A stretch of DNA of 64,000 nucleotides from positions 403,882 through 467,881 of the forward strand of contig CAWIJL010000018.1 of the NCBI GenBank assembly GCA_963836405.1, read 5' to 3'. This stretch comes from CAWIJJ01 sp963836405 (GTDB taxonomy: Bacteria > Acidobacteriota > Terriglobia > Bryobacterales > Bryobacteraceae). This document shows, one piece after another, positions 34,546 through 42,938 of the stretch. Numbering within the stretch: the stretch's first letter is position 1; every line of letters starts with the position of its first letter. The position numbers and the translations under genes were made by a program. Under the pieces are notes generated by a model that was given only the letters and a program-made list of their open reading frames with translations, did not search any database and had not been told where the DNA came from.

Positions 34546-34578
34546 GGGCACGAGCGAAACAGACGCAGGCTCGTGCCC
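34546..34578 (-). terminator. Stem-loop after the PEP-CTERM gene
   Basis: GGGCACGAGC pairs perfectly with GCTCGTGCCC (10 bp, 13-base loop) 21 bases after the minus-strand PEP-CTERM stop. The downstream minus-strand sequence is only C/T-rich (CCTTCCTTCC), so it is a weak intrinsic terminator or an mRNA-stabilising hairpin. Confidence 0.5.
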
Positions 34579-34598
34579 CGTGGTTGTAACAGGAGAAC

Positions 34599-35132
34599 TC
34601 AGGCCTTGCGGCGACGAACGAAACCGAGGATTCCGAGACCGACACCCAACAGTCCCAGTGTTCCCGGCTCCGGCACGGCGCCCGCCGCATTCACTTGGAA
34701 TACGGCCGCGCCGCCGGTACCCACATCCTGCAAAATGGTCAGGGAGTGGCTTCCGGCGCCGAGGTTGAAACTGCCTCGGCTGTAGTTGGAATCGGCGAGT
34801 GCGCAAGCGATGTCGCCGCCGCAAGCGCTGATACCCCCCGGTACCGAGGTCGTGCCCACCAATACGGCGTTGTCAAACAGGGAAAACTGGTCGGTTGCTG
34901 CAAACAAATCGAGGAGCCGCACAACCCCAGGTCCGCTAAATGTCCACGGGGAACTGGAGCTCTGGTCGGAAGCGGGAGTTGTTGGTGAGCAGCCAATGCA
35001 CGGTCCGTCGCCAGAGGTTCCAGGTCCGGTAAACAAAAATTCAAACCAGGTTCCGTCCACCGTGACAGGACCCGCAAAACTTGCGCTGGCCGAGAGCAAT
35101 ACCAGAGCACATATCGTAAACAGCAGTTTCAT
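34599..35132 (-). CDS. PEP-CTERM exosortase-substrate protein
   Basis: The 177-residue protein starts at an ATG with GGAGGAAT directly before it and a signal peptide (MKLLFTICALVLLSASASFA). It ends with the sorting signal VPEPGTLGLLGVGLGILGFV followed by RRRKA: a PEP motif, a hydrophobic helix and a basic tail. The body is a beta-rich secreted domain with two Cys pairs (CIGC and ACGGDIAC). By family it is exported, cleaved at PEP by an exosortase and placed at the surface. No exosortase gene lies in this window. Binding function is unknown. Confidence 0.9.
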   Translation of the reverse strand: MKLLFTICALVLLSASASFAGPVTVDGTWFEFLFTGPGTSGDGPCIGCSPTTPASDQSSSSPWTFSGPGVVRLLDLFAATDQFSLFDNAVLVGTTSVPGGISACGGDIACALADSNYSRGSFNLGAGSHSLTILQDVGTGGAAVFQVNAAGAVPEPGTLGLLGVGLGILGFVRRRKA

Positions 35133-35219
35133 ATTCCTCCGCTGCGCTGCGATGCGCATTTCTCGAGATTCTCCAGAACCGTCTGGAGGGTGACACAAGC
35201 TTAGCTCAGCCCCCTTCAA

Positions 35220-35539
35220 CCGAAGATGAGTTTCGGACGCTGAATTTCAGTGTTTTGTACTAGTACCGTCTCGGTCGTATCAACACCCAAAGCGCCCGAG
35301 GACAGCCGGCGCGAAACCCCGGCATGGCGCGAGAGGCGGGCCTCTCTTGCCCGTAAAAGCAGCAACGAAGACGCCTGAGTCAGCGCCGCGCCGCGGAAGA
35401 ACCAGACCGTCGACGACCTCCGCCTGACGCCACTACCGGACATGCAAGCCAAGATTGGCCTTGTGGACCGAGTTCGGTCCATCGGGGATTTTCCGAGGCA
35501 CGTTAAGATAGTCGTGTTCGGACACCCCCGCGGACCCGC
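35220..35539. other. Intergenic region before the broken NucS-like gene
   Basis: No convincing gene is found on either strand. The right half may include the eroded 5' part of the NucS-like gene that becomes readable at about 35540. Confidence 0.4.
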
Positions 35540-36216
35540 CAATGGCACTCTAAGAGGTTCGATCTCCAGCGGCTCTTGAAACAGAACATCCACGTAATCG
35601 CCCCTGACACGCTGGTGATCGCCGAGGAGTTCTGCGAGTGGGATGAAAAGCAAGCGTCGTGTCGATCTTCTGGCAGTTGACCGGGACGCAAACCTGGTCG
35701 TCATTGAGCTGAAACGGACGGAAGACGGCGGGCATATGGAACTGCAGGCCGTCAGGTACGCGGCGATGGTTTCGCCAATGACGTTCACCCAGGCAGTTGA
35801 GGTGTACGGACACTATTTGGAGCAGAACGGCAGCACCGACGACGACATCCGGCGCTGCGTCCGGCCGCGCCCGTATTTTCTGGAGAGCCGGAAGGCCAAG
35901 CACGTCGAATTCGACTTGTCGAAGTATGACCTCACGGTTGACGGGAACACGCTCCCGCACTTGACAAAACGCCGCCTGGTGTTCGAGGTCGTGAAAGCCG
36001 CTCTCGCCAGGGGCTTCCCTACGGAGCAGATCGCCGCTATGCTGCCACCGAACAAATCGATTTCCGTTGAAGGCGTACTCACCGCCGAAGAGTTTCGGGA
36101 GAAGGCATCCAAACTCCAGGCGAAGCTCGGTGGGAAATAATCTCCACCGGTATTTCTGCGATGACGGGGAGCTATTCCATATCATCGGAAGAACGTACGC
36201 TCTCAGCAATCAGTAG
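35540..36216 (+). pseudogene. NucS-like PDDEXK endonuclease-family gene with frameshifts
   Basis: Three frames join into one protein. The first (35543-35640) reads FDLQRLLKQNIHVIAPDTLV, then IAEEFCEWDE. The second (35643-36140) reads KRRVDLLAVDRDANLVVIEL, then KRTEDGGHMELQAVRYAAMV, containing the D...ExK core (VIELK), and continues to KLQAKLGG. The third continues past that stop as HRYFCDDGELFHIIGRTYAL to 36216. The D-(x)n-ExK pattern and 'IELKRTEDGGHMELQAVRYAAMVS' type sequence fit NucS/DUF91-like nucleases or related DNA-binding proteins. The 5' end is missing and single-base shifts occur near 35637 and 36138. Confidence 0.7.
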
Positions 36217-36395
36217 AGCGTAAATACGATCTCAATAGTGGACGAAGTGATTGCGAAGCTCCCAAACGGCGGCGTGAGCTACGTGGAGGCGGCAATCACT
36301 GCCTGATCCATCATCATCACCGCATCCGCGCCGAAAATCCTGTACCATGCATGGCCCACAATGGATACCGTAGTCTGGGAATAGTACTGGGAATT

Positions 36396-36471
36396 TGGTG
36401 GGCCCTGTAGGATTTGAACCTACGACCGACGGATTATGAGTCCGCTGCTCTAACCGCTGAGCTAAGGGCCC
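36396..36471 (-). tRNA. tRNA-Ile2 (CAT, lysidine type)
   Basis: 76 bases on the minus strand: acceptor GGGCCCT/AGGGCCC, D arm TAGCTCAGCGGTTAGAGCA, anticodon CAT in GGACTCATAATCC, T arm TAGGTTCAAATCCTA and encoded CCA. The body resembles E. coli tRNA-Ile2 much more than elongator tRNA-Met, so the CAT anticodon is probably modified to lysidine to read ATA. Confidence 0.85.
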
Positions 36472-36570
36472 TGTCCTTCGAGTGTACCCTACGCGCGCGC
36501 TCCGGCTTGCGCTGTGCTCTTCCGGGATGATATCGTCTCCCACACGGAATCTGTCGAAGATCGCCGGCCC

Positions 36571-38634
36571 ATGACACATCGCATCCCCCTCATCCTCGCC
36601 GCCCTCGCCGCGTGCGCCTCCGCGGCGGACTGGCCCGCTTATGGCGGCGGTCCCGAAGGCACCCGCTATTCGGCGCTCAAGCAGATCGACAAGTCCAACG
36701 TCAAACAACTCCAGGCGGCCTGGACCTTCGATACGGGCGACGGCCCGGGCGCCACGCAAACGCAACCCATCGTCGTCGATGGCGTCCTCTACGGCGTCAC
36801 GCCCAAACACAAGGTCGTGGCTCTCAACGCGGCCACCGGCAAACTGCTGTGGACCTTCGATTCCGGAGTTCCCGCGCGCGGCGCCAACCGCTCCGTCGTC
36901 TACTGGGCAAGCGGCAGCGACCGGCGCATTTTCGCCTCGGTCCTGAGCTATCTCTATGCCCTCGACGCGCGCACCGGCAAGCCCATCGCCTCGTTTGGCA
37001 TCGACGGCCGCATCGACCTCCGTGAAGGGCTCGGCCGCGATTCGCGGCGCGTCTCCATCGTTCTCACCAGCCCAGGCATCGTCTACAAAGACCTGCTGAT
37101 CGTCGGCGGCCGCACCCCGGAGCAGTTGCCGTCGCCGCCCGGAGACATCCGCGCCTTTGACGTGCGGACCGGCAAAGTGCGCTGGACTTTCCACACGATC
37201 CCCCGCCCCGGCGAATTCGGTTACGACACCTGGCCCAAAGACGCGTGGACCTATACCGGCTCCGCCAACAACTGGGCCGGCATGGCGGTCGATTCGTCGC
37301 GCGGCATCGTGTACGTCCCCACCGGCTCGGCCGCCAGCGATTTCTACGGAGCCGACCGCGCGGGCGACAATCTCTTCGCCAATACGCTGCTTGCGCTCGA
37401 TGCCGCCACCGGCAAGCGCATCTGGCATTTTCAGGCCGTCAGGCACGATATCTGGGACCGCGATTTTCCCTCGCCTCCCACTCTCGTCTCCATCAAACGG
37501 AATGGCAAGACCATTCCCGCGGTGGCGCAGACGTCCAAGCAGGGTTGGGTCTATCTCTTCGACCGGACCAACGGCACGCCGCTGTTTCCCATCGAATCCA
37601 AGAGCTATCCGCGCAGCCGCCTACTGGGTGAATCGCCCGCCGAAACGCAGCCGCTGCCCGTCAAACCGGCGCCGTTTTCTCGACAGATCCTCACCGGCGG
37701 CATGCTCACTACGCGCACACCGGAAGCGCACCAGTGGGCGCTCGAACAGTTCAAAACCATGCGCAGCGAAGGACAGTTCGTGCCTTTCGGCGTCGGGCAG
37801 GACACCATCATCTTCCCCGGATTCGATGGCGGAGCCGAATGGGGCGGATCGGCGTTTGACCCCGAGACCGGTATCCTTTATGTGAACGCGAACGACATCG
37901 CGTGGATGGCCTCGCTCGCCGAAAACGAGGTGCCCGTCTCCCCGCGCGAACTTTACCTTTCGCGCTGCGCGGGCTGCCACGGCGACAGCCTCTACGGCGC
38001 TCCGCCGCAAATTCCTTCCCTGCAGAACCTGGCGGGCAAACGTACCGAACAGCAGGTGGCAGCCATCATTCACGACGGCGCCGGCAGAATGCCGTCGTTT
38101 CGCGCTCTCCGCGCCCAGGAAGTGAACGCCCTCGTGGCTTACCTGTTCACCGGCGAAAGCCGGGAGCTTGGAGCGCCGCAGCCCGGCCAGTCCGTGCCGC
38201 GCTACCGCTTCACCGGATACCGGAAGTTCCTGGATCCGGAGGGCTACCCCGCGGTCGCACCGCCCTGGGGAACGTTGAACGCAATCGACCTGAACACGGG
38301 CGAGTACGCCTGGAAGATACCGCTCGGCGAATATCCCGAGCTGGCCGCGCAGGGGATGAAAGCAACGGGGACCGAGAACTACGGCGGACCGATCGTCACC
38401 GCCGGCGGACTCGTCTTCATCGCCGCCACCAACTACGACCGCAAGTTCCGCGCCTTCGACAAAGCCTCGGGCCAACTGCTCTGGGAAACCACGCTCCCGT
38501 TCGCCGGCAACGCCACGCCCATTACCTATGAGGTCGGAGGCCGGCAGTTCGTGGTCGTCTACGCCACCGGCGGCAAGGGAAAAGCAAGCGATCCCACCGG
38601 CGGCTCCTATCTCGCTTTCGCGCTTCCGCAATGA
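36571..38634 (+). CDS. PQQ-dependent dehydrogenase with an internal cytochrome c domain
   Basis: The 687-residue periplasmic quinoprotein starts at the ATG at 36571, giving the signal peptide MTHRIPLILAALAACASAAD. It forms an eight-bladed propeller: WPAYGGGPEGTRYSALKQID at the start, repeated ALNAATGKLLWTF-type W motifs, and GTLNAIDLNTGEYAWKIPLG near the end. A class I cytochrome c domain with CAGCH is inserted at about residues 455-545 (ELYLSRCAGCHGDSLYGAPP to NALVAYLFTGES), between the last blades. Haem and PQQ in one chain suggest direct electron transfer to the respiratory chain. The alcohol or sugar substrate is not evident. Confidence 0.9.
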   Translation: MTHRIPLILAALAACASAADWPAYGGGPEGTRYSALKQIDKSNVKQLQAAWTFDTGDGPGATQTQPIVVDGVLYGVTPKHKVVALNAATGKLLWTFDSGVPARGANRSVVYWASGSDRRIFASVLSYLYALDARTGKPIASFGIDGRIDLREGLGRDSRRVSIVLTSPGIVYKDLLIVGGRTPEQLPSPPGDIRAFDVRTGKVRWTFHTIPRPGEFGYDTWPKDAWTYTGSANNWAGMAVDSSRGIVYVPTGSAASDFYGADRAGDNLFANTLLALDAATGKRIWHFQAVRHDIWDRDFPSPPTLVSIKRNGKTIPAVAQTSKQGWVYLFDRTNGTPLFPIESKSYPRSRLLGESPAETQPLPVKPAPFSRQILTGGMLTTRTPEAHQWALEQFKTMRSEGQFVPFGVGQDTIIFPGFDGGAEWGGSAFDPETGILYVNANDIAWMASLAENEVPVSPRELYLSRCAGCHGDSLYGAPPQIPSLQNLAGKRTEQQVAAIIHDGAGRMPSFRALRAQEVNALVAYLFTGESRELGAPQPGQSVPRYRFTGYRKFLDPEGYPAVAPPWGTLNAIDLNTGEYAWKIPLGEYPELAAQGMKATGTENYGGPIVTAGGLVFIAATNYDRKFRAFDKASGQLLWETTLPFAGNATPITYEVGGRQFVVVYATGGKGKASDPTGGSYLAFALPQ

Positions 38635-38658
38635 AATGAGAGGCGCGTTCCGAGCAAC

Positions 38659-39924
38659 CTACCAGTGCACCATCTCGCGCTTCTCCACCTTCGCCTCGTC
38701 GAACTCGATCCCGAACCCCGCTGTTTCCGGCAGGGCGAACCGGGCATTCTTCGGCGCCGGCGGATTCTTCTCGAAGTTGTAGTACGACCGCATTTTCAGA
38801 ATCAGGTACTCGGCCAGCGGGCACACCGCCGGCGACTGGCTCGCAATCAGATGCAACGCCGCGTGAATGCTGTGCCCGTGCGGAATCACCGGCACGTCGT
38901 ACACCGACGCCAGCGTGCAGATCTTCTGCAACTCGCTCAACCCGCCGCACCATTCCGGGTCGCACTGAATTACCTGGATCGCCCCCGCCTTCAGGTAGTC
39001 GTAGACCTCCCACCGCCCCTGGATATGTTCCCCGGAGGCGATCGGAATCGACGTGCCCCGGCCCAACTGCGCGAAGCTGTCGATCTTCTCGGCCTGCGTC
39101 GCCTCTTCGATCCATCGCGGCCGGTACCGCTCCACCTGCCTGGCCCAGGCGAGCGCGTACGTGAGATCCCAACCGCTGTACACGTCGAACATCAGCTCCA
39201 CTTCGTCGCCTACCGCTTCGCGCAACACGCGCACCGTCTCCACGTTCTTCTTCAATCCGTCGGCGCCGTCGCCCGGGCCGTAAGCGAGGAACCATTTCTG
39301 GTTGCGGAAGCCCTCGGCCTTCAGAGCCTTTGCTCGCGCGCTCGCCTTCTCCGGCTCCAGCGAGTACCCGAGGCAGCTCCCGTAAGCTTCCACCGTCGCG
39401 CGCGTCGGCCCGCCCAGCAGGCGGTAGACGGGGACCTTGTAGTAGCGTCCGCGCAGGTCCCAGAGCGTGTTGTCCACCGCGCTGATCGCCATCAGGTAGG
39501 CGCCGCGGCGCGCGTGCCGGTTGGAGCGGTATAGCTGGTCCCACAGCTTCTCCTGCGCCAGCGCGTCCTTCCCCATCAGGAACGAGCGCAGTTGTTGGTC
39601 CACCACTACCGCGGCTTCTTTGTCGATCGGCCCGTAGAGACCCTCCCCGGCGGTGTCGGTGCCGATGCGCAGGTAGATGGCGTTCATGGCGGCGCGCTGC
39701 GGCGTGGGCGTCCCGTCGGCGTAAGGCTTCGGCCGCAGTTCGTCGTAGATGTGCAGCGGGTTCGCCTGGAACTGGTTGTTCACGCCGCGCACCGTATCGT
39801 AGTGGCCTTGCAGTTGCCACAATTCCACCGCCGTGATCCGGGCGGGCTTGACCTGCGCAAACGCGGCGGCGGCCGGAACCGCGGCCAGAAAGCCGCGCCG
39901 GCTCATGCGTGCTGATGGCTTCAT
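38659..39924 (-). CDS. Tat-exported enolase-superfamily sugar-acid dehydratase (rhamnonate dehydratase-like)
   Basis: The 421-residue protein opens with a Tat signal (MSRRGFLAAVPAAAAFA, internal ATG at 39906). Metal ligands of the mandelate-racemase group are Asp in MFDVYSGWD, Glu in WIEEATQ and Glu in IASGEH. The KWFLAYGPGDGADGL stretch, QCDPEWCGGLSELQKIC and VIPHGHSIHAALHLIASQ are closest to L-rhamnonate dehydratase (RhmD) sequences, where the PHGHS His is catalytic. A periplasmic location for such an enzyme is unusual but common in this lineage. It is convergent with the quinoprotein gene, 24 bases apart; the two could act on the same sugar series. Confidence 0.8.
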   Translation of the reverse strand: MKPSARMSRRGFLAAVPAAAAFAQVKPARITAVELWQLQGHYDTVRGVNNQFQANPLHIYDELRPKPYADGTPTPQRAAMNAIYLRIGTDTAGEGLYGPIDKEAAVVVDQQLRSFLMGKDALAQEKLWDQLYRSNRHARRGAYLMAISAVDNTLWDLRGRYYKVPVYRLLGGPTRATVEAYGSCLGYSLEPEKASARAKALKAEGFRNQKWFLAYGPGDGADGLKKNVETVRVLREAVGDEVELMFDVYSGWDLTYALAWARQVERYRPRWIEEATQAEKIDSFAQLGRGTSIPIASGEHIQGRWEVYDYLKAGAIQVIQCDPEWCGGLSELQKICTLASVYDVPVIPHGHSIHAALHLIASQSPAVCPLAEYLILKMRSYYNFEKNPPAPKNARFALPETAGFGIEFDEAKVEKREMVHW

Positions 39925-40045
39925 GATCGCCCCATTCTATCCCGGCGCCTTACCAGCGATGGTGGAGGGTCCGCCACCCGGGAACTTCGCGGCTGGAGCG
40001 ATCAGCCTCGAGCTCGATATGAAAACGCGATTGCCGCTGTGCGGT

Positions 40046-41018
40046 CTAGGGCTTCAGCACGACCTTGATGCAGTCGTCCTGCTTATTGAGAAACATGTCG
40101 TAGGCCTGAGGAGCTTCACTCAGGCTCATGCGATGTTGTGACCAGGAAGCTGGGGTCGATCTGTCCCCTCTCGATCAATTCGAGCAAAGGCTTCAGATAT
40201 CTTTAAACGTGCGTCTGGCCGCTTTTGATTGTAATCGAACGGTTCATCAGCGAACCGAACGGGACCTTGTCGATCATGCCGCCATACACACCTGCCACGG
40301 ATACTGTGCCCCCGTTCCGGCACGCCATGATTGCCTCCCGCAAGGCGATGGGACGGTCCGACTCGAGCATCATGGCCTGCTTGGCACGATCGTAGGCGTA
40401 CATCAACCCGTGAGTGTGGGACTCCATTCCCACAGCATCGATACACGCGTCGGGGCCGCGTCCTCCACTTAGTTCCTTCAACGTCTCCAGAACATCCGCG
40501 TGCTCGTAGTCGATCGTCTGTGCGCCAGCCTTCTCACGGGCCATTCGGAGCCGCTCGGGGAAGCGGTCAATCCCAATCACCCGCGATGCGCTGAGCAGGA
40601 AAGCGCTTTTGATCGCGAATAGACCGACCGGTCCGCAACCCCAAACGGCGATCGTGTCGCCTTCTTTGAGGTCGCATGCCTCAGCCGCCATGTAGCCGGT
40701 AGGAAAGATGTCCGACAGAAACAGGACCTGCTCATCCGTGAAGCCGTTCTCAATTTTGAGAGGCCCAACGTCGGCAATCCGAAGATGCCGGCCGGCGAAT
40801 GACCCCACATCTTTTCCGCCATCCACGAGTTCGGGTTCGAATTCTCGCAGAGCGAATACATCTGCCTTTCGCAAAAAAAGCAGCTTCCGCAGGAGATCGG
40901 GAATCCGTTGTACAGGTGGAGGTCCGAACCACAGATGGCGGTGGACGTAATCTTCACGATCGCGTCGCGAGAGTTGAGAATCTTGGGGTCGGGCACACGC
41001 TCGACCTCTATTTTTCGG
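40046..41018 (-). pseudogene. Zinc-dependent alcohol dehydrogenase, degenerate
   Basis: Pieces in different frames match one medium-chain zinc alcohol dehydrogenase of the glutathione-independent formaldehyde dehydrogenase-like group. The N-terminus has VPDPKILNSRDAIVKITSTA and ICGSDLHLYNGF. A deletion then removes the GHEFMG zinc/proton-relay segment and leads to ISCGSCFFCERQMYSLCENS (structural zinc). The long central frame runs DVGPLKIENGFTDEQVLFLS to the Rossmann AVWGCGPVGLFAIKSAFLL and on to TIKSGQTHV. A stop there is followed by RYLKPLLELIERGQIDPSFL, and a shift leads to CIKVVLKP at 40046. The true N-terminus is replaced near the adjoining ISL3 fragment. Confidence 0.8.
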
Positions 41019-41023
41019 ATTCG

Positions 41024-41330
41024 TCAGAAGAATCTGTGGGTGAGTTCCGGTTCGGGCAGCTTGCCAAGTGAATGGTAGAGCGCCAGTTCAGTAGCGCGGA
41101 AGGTCCGGAATCCGTAGGATCTTCTCATAGTGACTTTTGCTTTGTTGTTCAGGCCCTCGATTACGCCGCTGGAGAACTCTTTCCGGGCGCGAAAATAATT
41201 GAGGATGAGTTCGCGGTGGGCGCGTAAAGTCCTGGCAACTTTCTTCATCGGCTCGATCCGTGAGCACATCACTTGGCGACACCATTGGTCGAGGAACTTG
41301 GCGGCCCACGCGGTCGACTGGTCCAGCGCT
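41024..41330 (-). mobile_element. ISL3-family transposase C-terminal fragment
   Basis: The frame reads WAAKFLDQWCRQVMCSRIEP, MKKVARTLRAHRELILNYFR, SGVIEGLNNKAKVTMRRSYG and ELALYHSLGKLPEPELTHRF, the C-terminal third of IS204/IS1001/IS1096/IS1165 (ISL3) DDE transposases, including the last catalytic Glu in VIEGLNNK. The upstream two-thirds are gone: the frame is closed by a stop just before 41334, at the junction with a truncated MBL-fold gene. Confidence 0.8.
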
Positions 41331-41334
41331 TAAT

Positions 41335-41545
41335 GCGTCCGTGAGAGTACGGCAGGCCGCAATCGATGAGTATCCATTCCCCTGTCGGGGCGGAGATTTG
41401 CATAAAGATTAACGAGCAATACACGCAGTCCAGCGATTCCAGGTGCTATGCTCTCCAGAGCAACCACGTCCGGCTCGGGGATCGAAATTTTTTTCCATGC
41501 AGCCACGCGGAGCAAATCGAGAGCCACTGATCGTCCATACACCAA
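41335..41545 (-). pseudogene. Truncated MBL-fold metallohydrolase 5' fragment
   Basis: The N-terminal frame reads PDVVALESIAPGIAGLRVLL, then VNLYAN, and needs a one-base shift near 41400 to go on as PTGEWILIDCGLPYSHGRIK, ending at the ISL3 junction. This is the first 60-70 residues of a metallo-beta-lactamase-fold protein; the HxHxDH metal motif that would follow is missing. The junction suggests truncation by the neighbouring transposase fragment. Confidence 0.6.
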
Positions 41546-41586
41546 TGGGCGGCGAGATGCGTCAGGCTCTGCTGTTCCGAAAATCT

Positions 41587-41781
41587 CTAGGGCGTGCTAA
41601 CCCACTCACGGTCCGGGCCATCTTCCGTTTTTCCGTGACCTGTTTGGACGCTTCCAGATCCGGCTGCTTTGGCTGCTCTGCATTCCGGCTCATGAGTCTT
41701 CAGTTCCTCTTCCGTATTGAAGTGCCTGCCGCAGGATTCGCAGCGGAACTTGTTAGTGTCGGGGCTTTGTGGTGTTGGCAT
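41587..41781 (-). CDS. Small C2H2-like zinc-finger protein
   Basis: The 64-residue protein contains one classical finger, FRCESCGRHFNTEEELKTHE followed by PEC: Cys-x2-Cys, a hydrophobic core and His-x3-Cys as the ligand set. The rest is a Gly/Ser-rich tail with no structure predicted. Bacterial one-finger proteins of this type are short stand-alone proteins of unknown role, possibly nucleic-acid binding. It lies between transposon debris and the aldo/keto reductase gene. Confidence 0.65.
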   Translation of the reverse strand: MPTPQSPDTNKFRCESCGRHFNTEEELKTHEPECRAAKAAGSGSVQTGHGKTEDGPDREWVSTP

Positions 41782-41823
41782 ACCGCTTACTCAGCAATTC
41801 AAGGGCAAATTCGCGAGGCGGCC

Positions 41824-42819
41824 TCACCAGCGCTGATGGACCAGCGGCCGGATGCGCGCCTCGTAGATACGCCGCACCGCCTCCATCCCTTCGGCGGAAA
41901 TCGGCGGCAGGTCCGAGGCGCGGCAGTTCTCCTCCACTTGCGTGGGCCGCTTCCCGCCCGGAATCGCGCAGCTCACCGCCGGGAACATCAGGATCCAGCG
42001 CAGCGCGAACTGCGCCATCGTCATGCCCCCCGGAACCAGCGCCCGGATCTCCTCCACAGCCGCGAGCGCCGTTTCGTAATCCACCCCCGAGAAGGTCTCC
42101 CCCACGTCGAAAGCCTCGCCGTGACGGTTGAAGTTGCGGTGGTCGTTCGCCGCGAATTGCGAATCGCGCGTCAGCTTCCCGCTCAGCAGCCCGCTCGCCA
42201 GCGGCACCCGCGCCAGAATCGCCACCCGCTTCTCCCGCGCCCGCTCGAAAAACAGCTCCGCCGGACGCAGCCGGAAACAGTTGAAGACGATCTGCACCGA
42301 TTCGACGTTGGGGTACTCGATCGCCTTGAGCGCCTCTTCCACCCGCTCCACGCTTACGCCGTAGTGACGGACCTTTCCCGCCCGCACCAGCCCGTCGAGC
42401 GCGTCGAACACCTCCGGGCGGTAATAGGCATCGGTGGGCGGACAGTGAAGCTGCACGAGGTCCAGGCTGGTGCAGGAAAGGTTGCGCAGACTGTCTTCGA
42501 CGAACGCCGTCAGGTTCGCCCGGTTGTAGCCCTCGGTGGTGTGCGGCGAGAGCCGCCGCCCCGCCTTGGTCGCGACGAAAATCCGGTCCTTGCGCCGCCG
42601 CTTCAAATCCGCAATCAGCCGCTCGCTCCGGCCCATGCCGTACACGTCCGCCGTGTCGATGAAGTTCACTCCGCAATCGATTGCCTTCTCGAGCGCCGCC
42701 ATCGACTCCGAGTCGTCCACCTCGCCCCACGAGCCGCCGATCGCCCACGCGCCGAAGCTCACCTCGGAAACCTTCCACCCCGTCCGTCCGAATTCGCGAT
42801 AGTTCATCACGACAAGCAT
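41824..42819 (-). CDS. Aldo/keto reductase
   Basis: The 331-residue NADPH-dependent TIM-barrel oxidoreductase has the full catalytic tetrad: Asp in NFIDTADVYG, Tyr in the same stretch, Lys in VATKAG and His in LVQLHCP. The FGRTGWKVSEVSFGAWAIGG start and the IPGGKRPTQVEENCRA cofactor-binding end are typical of the AKR family that includes YajO/PdxI-like and sugar reductases. The first ATG (42819) has AAGGCAGG before it; the one four codons later (42807, MNYREFG) fits family N-termini better. A 57-base fragment closely matching part of this gene lies at 47921-47977. It is divergent from the GH63 gene. Confidence 0.9.
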   Translation of the reverse strand: MLVVMNYREFGRTGWKVSEVSFGAWAIGGSWGEVDDSESMAALEKAIDCGVNFIDTADVYGMGRSERLIADLKRRRKDRIFVATKAGRRLSPHTTEGYNRANLTAFVEDSLRNLSCTSLDLVQLHCPPTDAYYRPEVFDALDGLVRAGKVRHYGVSVERVEEALKAIEYPNVESVQIVFNCFRLRPAELFFERAREKRVAILARVPLASGLLSGKLTRDSQFAANDHRNFNRHGEAFDVGETFSGVDYETALAAVEEIRALVPGGMTMAQFALRWILMFPAVSCAIPGGKRPTQVEENCRASDLPPISAEGMEAVRRIYEARIRPLVHQRW

Positions 42820-42938
42820 AGCCTGCCTTGAGCTTTCAGCAATCGGCGATCAGCTCTCAGCTAAACACCGGCGTCAACTACTCGCGGACGCGAGAGAATG
42901 GAACCAGTCGCCGACCTGGCAGGGAGGGGAATGCTGGC

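Noticed and set aside
36396..36471. Calling the CAT tRNA elongator tRNA-Met
   Set aside because: Stem sequences follow the tRNA-Ile2 pattern (GGGCCCTTAGCTCAGCGGTT and the T arm), not that of elongator Met. The decision rests on recall of the E. coli sequence, so moderate doubt remains.
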